A stretch of DNA of 64,000 nucleotides from Ancylobacter sp. Lp-2 (GTDB taxonomy: Bacteria; Pseudomonadota; Alphaproteobacteria; Rhizobiales; Xanthobacteraceae): the NCBI RefSeq assembly GCF_020523795.1, contig NZ_JAJALI010000003.1, positions 310,001-374,000 on the forward strand. The letters are read 5' to 3'. A program made the position numbers and the translations under genes. The notes under the pieces are model-generated. The model was not told the origin of the DNA and made no database searches. It worked only from the letters and a program-made list of their open reading frames with translations. Of the stretch, positions 45,948 to 53,671 are shown piece by piece (positions within the stretch are counted from its first letter, which is position 1; the number at the start of each line of letters is the position of its first letter).

Positions 45948-46142
45948 GATCATCCTGCTTCCGGCGTCACATGTGTAGCCAATATCGTGATCGTCGCGCT
46001 CCAAAATGAACAATACCGGTTGCCCGCCAATGCCTAGTCCATATTCACGAGCGAGTTCGGTCAACGCGCGGAGGAACGCCTCCGCCTGCTCGCTCATATC
46101 GGATATTTGCGCAACCAGATGATCATTTACCTGAGCGACCAT
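45939..46142 (-). CDS. Small hypothetical protein, convergent with the low-GC insertion gene
   Basis: The 67-residue protein has an excellent ribosome site (AGGAGG seven bases before the ATG). The N-terminal half is a helix (DHLVAQISDMSEQAEAFLRALTELAREYG), the rest a short beta segment with QPVLFILERDDHDIGYTCD. It has the size of an antitoxin or regulator, but I see no DNA-binding motif. GC is lower than that of the GTA genes. It overlaps the convergent 45420-45947 gene by nine bases; the two may have arrived together. Confidence 0.6.
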   Translation of the reverse strand: MVAQVNDHLVAQISDMSEQAEAFLRALTELAREYGLGIGGQPVLFILERDDHDIGYTCDAGSRMILA

Positions 46143-46229
46143 GATTTCCTCCTGACCAACGTCAATCTGAGCTGGCAGGCACGCGTTCCCAAGGGGCGCG
46201 CGTAACTGCCGGTACGGCCCCCGCCCCCC

Positions 46230-47585
46230 TCACACCCGCCGCACCCGCGGCGCCGTCTCCTTCGGCCCCAGCGCCAGCGCGGTGATCGCCCAGACCAGCG
46301 CGTCGAGCCGGTCCGGCGAGCGCCCGCCGGACAGCCCGTCCGGGCCGAAGTCGCAAAGCTCGTCCTCCAGCGCCGGGAAGGCGCCGGCATGGCGCACCCG
46401 GCCGCGCTCATAGAGCGCCGCCACCGGCTCGGCGCGCAGCCATTTTCCGCGCGTCGCCCGCACCTCGGCCACCGGCAAGGCGGGGTCGATGCCGGCGAGG
46501 ATGGTGCGCACCATCTCGCCGCCCTGGTTCACCTCCACCACCACCCGGTCGGCGGCGAGCTTGTGGAACAGCGCCACCACGCGCGCGCCCCAGGCGGCCG
46601 GCGTCAGGCCGTGGCCGCTCTCGTCGGCCAGCACATGCGCGATCCCCTCGCCGTCGAGCCCGGCGGCGACGATGCCGCAGGCATCCGCTCCCTTGCGCGA
46701 GGAGGCCGGCGGGTCGACCGCCACCACGATGCGGGCGAGCGCCGGTGCCGCCTCCTCGCGTGCCGCCTCGATGCCGGCCCGGCTCCACAACGCGTCGGCG
46801 CGGTCCTCGATCAGTTCGCCTTCCAGCTCCTGCCGGCCGAGCCGCGTGCCGGCATAGCGAGAGACCACCGTCTCCAGGAAGGTCGGCGCCAGGTGCGCGG
46901 CGTTCTCCGCCGTGCCCATCCGGGTGATCGCCGTCATCGGGTCGGCAATGAGCCGGCGCATCAGCTGGGTGGCGCGCGGCGTCGTCGTCACCATCTGGCG
47001 CGGCCGCTCGCCGAGGCGCAGGCCGAATTGCAGCATGTCGAAGGCCGCCTCGGCATAGCGCCATTTGGCCAGCTCGTCGCACCAGGCGGCGTCGAATTGC
47101 GGGCCGCGCAAGCTTTCGGGGTCATCGGCGGAAAAACCCTGGGCGATGGCGCCGTTCGGCCATTCGAGGCGCCGGCGGGTCGGTTCCCAGCGCGGGCGCT
47201 CATGGCGCGGATGCACGGCGAGCAGGCCGGAGACCCCCTCGACCATCACCTCGCGCACATCGCTGAACGTCTCGGCCACCAGCGCGATGCGCCCGGCCGG
47301 GCGGCTGGCGAAACCCGGCGTCCCCAGCGCCAGCCCGCGCACCCATTCGGCGCCGGTGCGGGTCTTGCCGGCACCGCGCCCGCCCATCACCAGCCAGGTG
47401 ATCCAGTCGCCGCCGCCCTGCGCCAGTTCCGGCGGCATCTGCGCCGGCCGGGCGAGCAGGCTCCAGCAATGCAGCAGCCAGTGCGCGCCGCCGGGCGAAA
47501 GCCCGGCGACCGCCTCGTCAAGCCGCCCGTTCCGCCAGCACGCGCTCAAGAGTTGCCGCAAGCTCGCGTCGGTAGGCGTCGGCAT
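46230..47585 (-). CDS. Large terminase (g2-like, DNA packaging ATPase/nuclease)
   Basis: The 451-residue protein has Walker A VMGGRGAGKTRTGAEW near residue 50, a coupling/Walker B region FDAAWCDELAKW, and a C-terminal RNase H-like nuclease with IVVAVDPPASSRKGADACG, DESG and DRLDALVWAI supplying acidic residues. It packages DNA into the head; in GTAs it does so without sequence specificity. Starts at 47585 (used), 47603 and 47624 all overlap the small terminase; a start nearer its stop (TTG) is also possible. The gene is intact. Confidence 0.9.
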   Translation of the reverse strand: MPTPTDASLRQLLSACWRNGRLDEAVAGLSPGGAHWLLHCWSLLARPAQMPPELAQGGGDWITWLVMGGRGAGKTRTGAEWVRGLALGTPGFASRPAGRIALVAETFSDVREVMVEGVSGLLAVHPRHERPRWEPTRRRLEWPNGAIAQGFSADDPESLRGPQFDAAWCDELAKWRYAEAAFDMLQFGLRLGERPRQMVTTTPRATQLMRRLIADPMTAITRMGTAENAAHLAPTFLETVVSRYAGTRLGRQELEGELIEDRADALWSRAGIEAAREEAAPALARIVVAVDPPASSRKGADACGIVAAGLDGEGIAHVLADESGHGLTPAAWGARVVALFHKLAADRVVVEVNQGGEMVRTILAGIDPALPVAEVRATRGKWLRAEPVAALYERGRVRHAGAFPALEDELCDFGPDGLSGGRSPDRLDALVWAITALALGPKETAPRVRRV

Positions 47586-48120
47586 CGCGGAACATGTCGT
47601 CATCGGCGCGCTCGTCCCCGGCATCCTCGTCCTCGTCGCGGGCGATGGCGGCGAGCTCGCGCAGCGAGCGCACCAGCACCGCGAGGGTGCGCGCCGCCCG
47701 CTCGGCGTCGGCGCCGCTGCGATTGGCGTTCAGCCCGGCGCGGGCCACCAGCCGCTCGACGGCGGCGATCTCGCTTTCCACCCGCGCCACCAGCCGGGCG
47801 ATCAGCAGCCGGCGCGACACCGGCCCCTCGGCGTCCAAGGTGGGCGTTTGCGGCGCGGGCGACGGCAAGACTTGCGATGGCGACGCCTGCGATGGCGGAA
47901 CGGCCAGCGGCGACGCTTGCAGCATCGACGTCTCCGGCATGACCGCCGCCAGCCGGTCCTTGCGGCGCTTCCAGCCCCAGTGGCGGACGCGCTGGTTCAG
48001 CGTCGAGCGGCTGATGCCGAGCAGGTCGGCAATGTGCTGGTTGGGCACGCTGGTGTTTTCGTACAGGCGGCGCGCCTCCTCGATGGCCTCGAGCGGAACG
48101 TCGCGCTTGGGTATCGTCAT
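47518..48120 (-). CDS. Small terminase-like DNA-binding protein (g1-like)
   Basis: The 200-residue protein from MTIPKRDVPLEAIEEARRLYENTSV has an N-terminal helix-turn-helix (NQHIADLLGISRSTLNQRVRHWGW). A low-complexity Ser/Pro/Gln linker (residues about 65-95) and a C-terminal helical region (VARVESEIAAVERLVARAG, LAVLVRSLRELAAI) follow. HTH plus helical oligomerisation domain and place before the large terminase match RcGTA g1, now regarded as the small terminase. It is the first gene of the cluster. The linker repeats SPSQ/PSQAS-like units. Confidence 0.75.
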   Translation of the reverse strand: MTIPKRDVPLEAIEEARRLYENTSVPNQHIADLLGISRSTLNQRVRHWGWKRRKDRLAAVMPETSMLQASPLAVPPSQASPSQVLPSPAPQTPTLDAEGPVSRRLLIARLVARVESEIAAVERLVARAGLNANRSGADAERAARTLAVLVRSLRELAAIARDEDEDAGDERADDDMFRDADAYRRELAATLERVLAERAA

Positions 48121-48163
48121 GGTCGGTGGTTTCCCTGAAATGCAGCCCCCGCGACAATAAAAA

Positions 48164-48184
48164 AGCCGGCCATGCCGGCCGGCT
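48164..48184 (-). terminator. Terminator-like hairpin in the leader of the GTA-like cluster
   Basis: An 8-bp perfect GC stem (48164-48171 with 48177-48184) with a five-base loop is followed on the minus strand by six T residues and TATTG. It lies 44 bases upstream of the first gene of the cluster, with no minus-strand gene upstream, so it may be an attenuator or may insulate the cluster. Confidence 0.6.
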
Positions 48185-48375
48185 GATGAAAGCAAGGCGC
48201 CCTGCCGGCCTCGCCGGCCCCGGACGCAATTGTGGAGCATGGCAGAAAGCTACCGGAGCAGCGTCACGCTGTCAAGGCATTTATTCCTACGCCCGTGGAT
48301 TTTCTCACAACCCTCGATCGTGTTGCCGGCTGCGCTGCCCTGCTATATTCATCGGCACATAGCTTTGAGGTGTCC

Positions 48376-48891
48376 ATGTCGTTCTCTCCGCGACGTCTTG
48401 CCCGCGCCGGCTGCCTCCTGGCGGTGCTCGCCACGCTGCCGGCGGCCGCCGCGACGGCACAGGAGCTCACCCTTTCCGCGCCCGGCGGCGCCACGCGGAC
48501 GCTGGATCTCGCCGCGCTGCGCCAGCTACCGGCCACCACTGTCGAGGTCACCTTCCTCACCTCGCGCGGCGAGGAGACCGGGCGGTTCACCGGCGCCCTC
48601 CTGTGGGACGTGCTCACCACCGCCGGCCTCGTCGATGCCAAGGACCAGCACGGCGTCGCCCGCAGCGCGGTGCTGGCCACCGCCCGCGACGGCTATGCCG
48701 CCGTGCTCGGCCTCGGCGAGATCGCGCCGGAACTGGAGGGAAAGCGGGTGCTGATCGCCTATGAGCGCGACGGCGCCGCCATCCCCGACGACAAGCTGCC
48801 CCGTCTCGTGATACCCGGCGACCGGCGCGGTTCGCGGGCGGTGTTCTCCGTCGACCGTGTCGACATTCTCAAACCGGAGTCCCGGAAATGA
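48376..48891 (+). CDS. Periplasmic molybdopterin-dependent oxidoreductase-like protein
   Basis: The 171-residue protein has a Tat-free signal peptide (LARAGCLLAVLATLPAAAATA) and then a small domain with LTLSAPGGATRTLDLAALRQLP and GRFTGALLWDVLTTAGL, as in the oxidoreductase molybdopterin-binding (sulfite-oxidase) fold. KRVLIAYERDGAAIPDDKLPRLVIPGD matches its C-terminal part. Such short proteins lack the Cys ligand of true sulfite oxidases, so catalysis is uncertain. It is coupled by ATGA to a molbindin gene, supporting a Mo-related role. Confidence 0.8.
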   Translation: MSFSPRRLARAGCLLAVLATLPAAAATAQELTLSAPGGATRTLDLAALRQLPATTVEVTFLTSRGEETGRFTGALLWDVLTTAGLVDAKDQHGVARSAVLATARDGYAAVLGLGEIAPELEGKRVLIAYERDGAAIPDDKLPRLVIPGDRRGSRAVFSVDRVDILKPESRK

Positions 48892-49097
48892 AGCTCAGCG
48901 CGCGCAACGTCATCCCCGGCAAGGTCGTGGCCATCCAGAAGGGCGCCACCACCGCCCATGTCCGCATCGAGATCGCCGGCGGCCAGGTGCTCACCTCCTC
49001 CATCACCAACGAGGCGGTGGACGAGCTCGGCCTCACCATCGGCAGCACGGCCTCGGCGGTGATCAAGGCCTCCGACGTGCTGGTCGCCGTCGACTGA
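48888..49097 (+). CDS. Molybdenum-pterin binding protein (molbindin, TOBE domain)
   Basis: The 69-residue protein is a single Mop/TOBE domain: KLSARNVIPGKVVAIQKGAT at the start, AHVRIEIAGG in the middle and TASAVIKASDVLVAVD at the end, with SSITNEAVDELGL between. Molbindins bind molybdate or tungstate as oligomers in the cytoplasm for storage or delivery. It overlaps the preceding gene by four bases. The family call is firm. Confidence 0.92.
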   Translation: MKLSARNVIPGKVVAIQKGATTAHVRIEIAGGQVLTSSITNEAVDELGLTIGSTASAVIKASDVLVAVD

Positions 49098-49121
49098 GCG
49101 GCAGGCCACGGAAAGGCGACG

Positions 49122-49628
49122 ATGGTCCGCCTCGACGAAATCCGCGCCGGCGAGGTCCTCGCGGCCCCGCCGGCCGGCAATGATGCCGGCCTCACCTTCA
49201 TCGGCCGCATCCGCACGCCCTGGGTGTCGCGGCTGGAAACCCCGCGCCTCGGCCGGCCGGACGGGCCGGAATGCCTCATCGAGATCTTCGAGCCCTGGCG
49301 CCCGGCTCTGGCCGGCATCGAGTCCTACGCGCGCATCGAGGTGCTGTTCTGGATGCACCTGTCGCGCCGCGACCTCGTCATCCAGAGCCCGGCCAATGAC
49401 GGGCGCGGCCACGGCACCTTCGCGTTGCGCTCGCCGGCACGGCCCAATCCGATCGGCACCACCATCGCGACATTGGTGCGGGCGGAGCCGGACCGGCTGA
49501 TCGTGCGCGGGCTGGACTGCATCGACGGCACGCCGCTGCTCGACCTCAAGCCCGACCGCAGCCTGTTCACCCCGATCGCGCCCGAGCAGCCAGGCGACCG
49601 TCAGACTGGCGACCGTCAGACCGGCTGA
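49122..49628 (+). CDS. trmO: tRNA (t6A37-N6) methyltransferase TrmO/TsaA-type protein
   Basis: The 168-residue protein has the TsaA/YaeB beta-barrel signature: TFIGRIRTPW near residue 26, a LSRRDLVIQSPAN segment, and LRSPARPNPIGTTIATLVR, the S-adenosylmethionine-binding strand. E. coli TrmO methylates N6-threonylcarbamoyladenosine 37 in tRNA-Thr. The protein is shorter than the E. coli enzyme, so it may belong to another TsaA subfamily. The C terminus has a GDRQT repeat from a 15-base tandem duplication. It follows the molbindin gene by 24 bases. Confidence 0.8.
   Translation: MVRLDEIRAGEVLAAPPAGNDAGLTFIGRIRTPWVSRLETPRLGRPDGPECLIEIFEPWRPALAGIESYARIEVLFWMHLSRRDLVIQSPANDGRGHGTFALRSPARPNPIGTTIATLVRAEPDRLIVRGLDCIDGTPLLDLKPDRSLFTPIAPEQPGDRQTGDRQTG
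49593..49625. repeat. 15-base tandem duplication at the 3' end of trmO
   Basis: Two tandem copies of ggcgaccgtcagac(t/c) encode GDRQT twice, directly before the stop. It is recent-looking because the copies differ by at most one base. Confidence 0.7.
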
Positions 49629-49795
49629 GTGCTCCCGGCAGGATCGCGTTCCCGGCACGTCGATGCGATCGTCTTCTTCGCCGGCTCATCAAGCCGCTGT
49701 CGCGAGGCCGCCATTTTTGCGGGCGGCAAAGTCATACCCGCGGCAAACCTGTTAAGAAGCCGGGCGGACAGCCGCCAATGCTCCGGGAGACGCGC

Positions 49796-50500
49796 ATGCA
49801 CTCGGTAAAGCTCGAAGACGGTATCGTGCAGATCGCGCTGCAGAGGCGCGGCCGCCTGCGCCTGTTCGAGACCATCGATCCGAAGCGGACGGCGCATCTG
49901 GTGATCGACATGTAGGTCGGCTTCATGACGCCGGGCGCGCCGGCGGAGATCGCGCCGGCCGCCACCATCATTCCCAACATCAACCGCATCAGCGCGGCCT
50001 GCCGCGAGGCCGGCGCCCTCAACGTGTTCGTGCAGAACTCGATCAGCGAGGAGAGCAAGCACAGCTGGTCCAACTGGTTCGGTTCGTTCTGGACGCCCGA
50101 CAAGCGGGAGGGCATGTACGCCACCTTCATGGTCGGGAAGCCCGGCCATGCGCTCCACCCCGACATCACGGTCGAGGACGGCGACATGCACATCAACAAG
50201 TTCCGGTTCGGCACCTTCGTCGACGGGTCGTCGGATCTTCACGGGCGCCTGCAGGCTCTCGGCATCGACACCGTCATCATCACCGGCTGCGCGACCAATA
50301 TCTGCTGTGAATCGACCGCCCGCGACGCGATGATGCTCAACTACAAAGTGCTGTTCGTTTCCGATGGAACCGCGACGCACACCGATTACGAGCACAACAT
50401 CACGCTCAACAACATGATGCTGACCTTCGCCGACGTAGTCACCACCGACGACGTCACCGGCCTTCTGCAACCGGCCCGGATCTCCCTGGCCGGAACCTGA
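49796..50500 (+). pseudogene. Isochorismatase-family hydrolase interrupted by an in-frame TAG
   Basis: The frame from the ATG at 49796 would encode 234 residues, but codon 40 is TAG (49913-49915), in HLVIDM-stop-VGFM. The family has HLVIDMQ at this strand, with Asp38 as catalytic acid, so CAG to TAG is the simplest origin. The rest is intact: FRFGTFVDGS (Lys region) and GCATNICCESTARDA with the nucleophilic Cys. A start at 49925 would omit the catalytic Asp. Isochorismatase-like hydrolases cleave amides or vinyl ethers; the substrate is unknown. Readthrough or sequencing error remain possible. Confidence 0.8.
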
Positions 50501-50535
50501 AGGCGACGCGAGAACCAGTCTCCGACGATCGATGG

Positions 50536-50567
50536 AAGCTTGAAAGCTTCAAAGCTTGGAAGCTTGG
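50536..50567. repeat. Four tandem 8-base AAGCTTNN units
   Basis: AAGCTT starts at 50536, 50544, 50552 and 50560, with GA, CA, GG and GG after successive copies. The period is exactly eight bases. It lies 36 bases after the isochorismatase frame. The remaining intergenic sequence to 50763 shows only short imperfect hairpins. Confidence 0.75.
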
Positions 50568-50763
50568 TGTTCCGGCAGCAACCTGCAATTCCGGCAGGAC
50601 ACCGGGAGCGCGGCACCCGGTCGCTCCGCTGCCGCGCATGTCGCTCAGCATCGCTCGGCTCCCCGGACCAGCCGCACACCACACAGCGGCGATCCGGCCC
50701 CCGGGGGAGGCTCTGGCGAAGCCGCCTCATCTTTCCAAAGAAGCGCCTGCGGGGCTGTCGCCC

Positions 50764-51435
50764 CTACCCGCCCCGCGCCATCACCGCCGTCAGCGCCCGC
50801 ACCGCTGCCGCCACCGCATCGGCGCGCTCATCCGCACTGGCTGGCTGCGACTGGAACAGCGCCCGGTGCTGCAGGTCGCCCGCCACCATGTCGTGGAATA
50901 GCCGCGCCAGCCGGGCCGCCTCACGCCCGCCTGCCTCCTCGGCGCCCTGCCCACCCGCCTCGGCAATGAACCGCGCCAGCACGCGCTGCGAGGTCGCCGG
51001 CCCGGCCGCGTACCAGGCGGCGCCGAGCCGGGGGAAGCGCCCGGTCTCGCCGATCAGCGTACGGTGCAGGGCGAGCGCCTCCGGGGTCAGCAGCGCGTCG
51101 AGCAGGGCCCGCCCGAGCCGGGTCAGCCCTTCTTCCAGCGCCAGCCCGCGCGTATCGGCGCCGGTGAGCGGCCGCAGCACCTCGCCGAGGGCATCTTCTA
51201 TGGCGGCGACGAACAGACCTTCCTTGCCACCATAGAAGGCATAGATGTTGGTCTTGGAACCGCCGGCGGCCTGGACGATCTCGTCGAGGCTCACCCCGGC
51301 ATAGCCGCGGGCGACGAACAGGCAGGCGGCGACGCGGCGCAGCCGCTCGCAGGTCGCCTGCCCCCGGCCGGTGCGACGGTCGGAGGGGCGACGGGCGGTG
51401 GAACGCGCCGCCCCCTCCAGCGCGACCGGCGGCAC
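50764..51435 (-). CDS. TetR-family transcriptional regulator
   Basis: The 223-residue protein has an N-terminal HTH: ATCERLRRVAACLFVARGYAGVSLDEIVQAAGGSKTNIY, followed by AFYGGKEGLFVAAIEDAL; both are typical of TetR. The C-terminal ligand domain is helical with TLIGETGRFPRLGAAWYAAG. A palindrome upstream of the preceding reductase gene is a candidate operator. It is downstream of that gene on the same strand with a 37-base gap, so it may autoregulate the pair. It ends in TAG. Confidence 0.88.
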   Translation of the reverse strand: MPPVALEGAARSTARRPSDRRTGRGQATCERLRRVAACLFVARGYAGVSLDEIVQAAGGSKTNIYAFYGGKEGLFVAAIEDALGEVLRPLTGADTRGLALEEGLTRLGRALLDALLTPEALALHRTLIGETGRFPRLGAAWYAAGPATSQRVLARFIAEAGGQGAEEAGGREAARLARLFHDMVAGDLQHRALFQSQPASADERADAVAAAVRALTAVMARGG

Positions 51436-51472
51436 CGGCAGGCCGGCGCCGCTATGGTCGTCCGGGCCCGTG

Positions 51473-52045
51473 TCAGGCCCCCTTCTTCACATGCTCGACG
51501 AAGCGGATTTCGGTGATGAGCGCGTCGACGCCGCTGACCACGAAGTTCTTGGTCTTGTCGTCGGTGAACGCGCCGTCCTTCACCTTCTCGCCGACGCCGG
51601 GCACCGCCACATGCGGCACCACCGCCACGCGGGCGCCGGCGGCGGTCAGCGATTCACGCAGCTGCGCCTGGGCGCGGATGCCGCCAGTCGAGCCGGGCGA
51701 GGAGGTGACGACCAGCACCGGCTTGCCGAGCAGCGCGCCCTTGGAATAGGGACGCGAACCCCAGTCGATGGCGTTCTTCATCGCGCCGGAGGTGCCGAAA
51801 TTATATTCCGGCGAGGAGAAGATCACGCCGTCCGCCTCGGCGATGGCCGCGCGCAGCGCCGCCGCCCCGGCCGGCGGGGTCGCGGTGTCCTCGTCCTGGT
51901 TGTAGAGCGGCACGTCGTTCAGGCGATACACGGTCAGGTCCGCCTTGTCGGCGACCGCCGCCTTGATGGCCTCGAGGACGGCGGTAGAATAGGAGGCGGC
52001 GCGCAGGCTGCCGGAAATGCCGAGAAGCTTCAAACGAGCGGACAT
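51473..52045 (-). CDS. NADPH-dependent FMN reductase (NAD(P)H:quinone reductase-like)
   Basis: The 190-residue flavodoxin-fold protein has LLGISGSLRAASYSTAVL at the N terminus (FMN phosphate loop), IFSSPEYNFGTSGAMKNAIDWGSR (the conserved PEYN loop) and VLVVTSSPGSTGG. Enzymes of this type reduce FMN, quinones, chromate or azo dyes with NADPH. The TetR gene downstream and the palindrome upstream suggest inducible detoxification. Length is normal. The start is fixed by the conserved N terminus. Confidence 0.9.
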   Translation of the reverse strand: MSARLKLLGISGSLRAASYSTAVLEAIKAAVADKADLTVYRLNDVPLYNQDEDTATPPAGAAALRAAIAEADGVIFSSPEYNFGTSGAMKNAIDWGSRPYSKGALLGKPVLVVTSSPGSTGGIRAQAQLRESLTAAGARVAVVPHVAVPGVGEKVKDGAFTDDKTKNFVVSGVDALITEIRFVEHVKKGA

Positions 52046-52069
52046 GGGGAAGAACGTCTCCTGAACATG

Positions 52070-52091
52070 AATGATACTACCTGGTATCATT
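52070..52091. promoter_or_regulatory. Candidate TetR operator upstream of the FMN reductase gene
   Basis: Perfect 8-base arms AATGATAC (52070-52077) and GTATCATT (52084-52091) with a 6-base spacer, 25 bases before the reductase start and in an AT-rich promoter-like stretch. The linked TetR regulator is the likely binder. Confidence 0.7.
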
Positions 52092-52224
52092 TCATATGTA
52101 ACATTGCCCGCGCAAGGACTGTTTCGCGATTGCAACATGGTTCCGCTGCAACGCAGCTCTCGCGCCGCCCCGGCATTCATGTTACCGATCATGGGCTTGT
52201 CTCGCGTAAACGGGGTGCCTGCCC

Positions 52225-52782
52225 TTGATCCTGACCGATCGCGATATTCGCGACTCGCTGGCCGCCGGCCTGCTCTGCATCGATCCGCCGCCACCGGCCG
52301 AGTTCTACGCGCCGAACGGCGTCGACCTGCGTCTCGACGCCCGGCTCACCCTCTATCGCCCCCCGGCGGAAGGCGAGGACCCGGTCATCGACCCGGCCGG
52401 CCCCGGCTACAGCTTCCGCGAGGCGATCCTCGCCATGGCCGGCGACATCGAGATCGGCGAGGACGGCTTCGTGCTCGATCCCGGCCGGCTGGTGCTGGGC
52501 TGGACCTGCGAGAAGGTCGACCTGATGCCCGGCGCCCGCCTCGCCGCGCGGGTGGAGGGCAAGAGCTCGCTGGCCCGCATCGGCCTCATCGTCCACCTCA
52601 CCGCACCCACCATCCACGCCGGCTCGACGGGGCGTATCCAGCTGGAGATCATCAATCTGGGTCCGCGCCCCATCCGGCTGCGGACCGGTATGAAGGTGTG
52701 CCAGCTGATCCTGGAGCAAACGCTGGGAATCCCCGAGGTCGGCTATCGCGGCCAGTTCGCCGGCCAGCGCGCCGCCGGCTGA
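52225..52782 (+). CDS. dcd: dCTP deaminase family protein
   Basis: The 185-residue protein starts at a TTG giving ILTDRDIRDSLAAGLLCIDP, the family start. The core has GARLAARVEGKSSLARIGL with the conserved SSLAR phosphate-binding motif, and TGRIQLEIINLGPRPIRL with the catalytic Glu; RTGMKVCQLILEQ follows. DCD deaminates dCTP to dUTP for thymidylate synthesis. It diverges from the reductase gene, and the intergenic region holds the TetR palindrome. A bifunctional deaminase/dUTPase cannot be told apart by eye. Confidence 0.88.
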   Translation: MILTDRDIRDSLAAGLLCIDPPPPAEFYAPNGVDLRLDARLTLYRPPAEGEDPVIDPAGPGYSFREAILAMAGDIEIGEDGFVLDPGRLVLGWTCEKVDLMPGARLAARVEGKSSLARIGLIVHLTAPTIHAGSTGRIQLEIINLGPRPIRLRTGMKVCQLILEQTLGIPEVGYRGQFAGQRAAG

Positions 52783-52803
52783 CCGCCTCTATCCTGGCCG
52801 CCG

Positions 52804-53577
52804 CTATCCCTGGCCGCCGGCGATCAGCGTCGAGCGGTTGAGCCGCCGCAAAGCGAGGCTGGTGCGTGCCTCGTCGCGGCGGAAGCGCTCGACGCTCTGG
52901 CCGGTATAGATCAGGTGGCGCAGCGCCGCCGCCTCCGCCACCTCGGCGTTGCCGGCCACCACCGCCTCACCTATCGCCTTGTGCTGGCTCAGCAATTCCT
53001 CGCGGAACTCGTCGATGGCGAAGAGCTGCGTGCGGTTGAAGAAGATGTCCCGCCGCAGCATCTCGCTGAAGGCGCGCATGACGTGCAGGATGACGAGGTT
53101 GTGCGAGGCACCGTAGATCAGCCGGTGCAGCACGATGTCCGCCTCCGCCTCGCGGTCGGGTTCGTTAGCGTCGTAAGCCGCCTGCATCTCGCCGAGGCAT
53201 TCGCGGATCGCCTGCCGCTCGGGGTCGCTGGCCCGCACGGCGGCGAGGCCGGTCGCCTTGCGCTCCACCGCCTCGCGATACTCGAAATAGTCGGCCGTCA
53301 CCTGCTCGTTGGAATGCAGCAGCCCGGCCAGCGGCTCGGTGAGCGGGGCGAGGAACTGCGTCACCCGCGTGCCGTCGCGGCCGATCGCCAGAAGCCCGCG
53401 TTCTTCAAGTATTTGCAGCGCGTCGCGCAGCGAGGGGCGCGAGACCTCCAGCTGCTCGGCGAGGTCGCGTTCGCTCGCCAGCCGCTCGCCGGGCCGCAGC
53501 ACGCCTTCGAGGATCAGCCGCTCGATATGTTCGGCGATCGCCTCGGCCAGTTTGGGCGTGCGCAGCCGCGCGGTCAT
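52804..53577 (-). CDS. lldR: FadR-type GntR regulator of lactate genes (LldR-like)
   Basis: The 257-residue protein has a winged-helix domain with LAEAIAEHIERLILEGVLRPGERL, RDLAEQLEVSRPSLRDALQILEERGLL and GTRV. The C-terminal all-helical FCD domain has DYFEYREAVERKATGLAA, DIVLHRLIYGASHN and AVVAGNAEVAEAAALRHL, which carry the metal/ligand residues of LldR-like proteins. It diverges from lldP-lldD, and the TTTGGTAA...TTACCAAA palindrome lies between, so it very likely represses the operon and responds to lactate. It ends in TAG. Confidence 0.85.
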   Translation of the reverse strand: MTARLRTPKLAEAIAEHIERLILEGVLRPGERLASERDLAEQLEVSRPSLRDALQILEERGLLAIGRDGTRVTQFLAPLTEPLAGLLHSNEQVTADYFEYREAVERKATGLAAVRASDPERQAIRECLGEMQAAYDANEPDREAEADIVLHRLIYGASHNLVILHVMRAFSEMLRRDIFFNRTQLFAIDEFREELLSQHKAIGEAVVAGNAEVAEAAALRHLIYTGQSVERFRRDEARTSLALRRLNRSTLIAGGQG

Positions 53578-53671
53578 CTGCTTCGATCTCCGAACCGATT
53601 TCCCGCTGCTTTTTTCATTTTCCGGCCCGCGCGTCTACAACCAAGAGCTAAGCGGCTGACCAGTTGACTCC

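Noticed and set aside
27475-48120. A complete temperate prophage
   Set aside because: No integrase, repressor, replication genes or att repeats were seen, and the gene order is that of RcGTA.
48121-48375. tRNA or small RNA between small terminase and the molybdopterin-related gene
   Set aside because: No cloverleaf or conserved tRNA arm could be built; only the terminator-like hairpin is convincing.
29297-49915. TAG reassigned as a sense codon
   Set aside because: TAG ends several ordinary genes (12236, 50764, 52804, 57689, 61934, 63646) at natural C termini. Reassignment would extend these into neighbouring genes.
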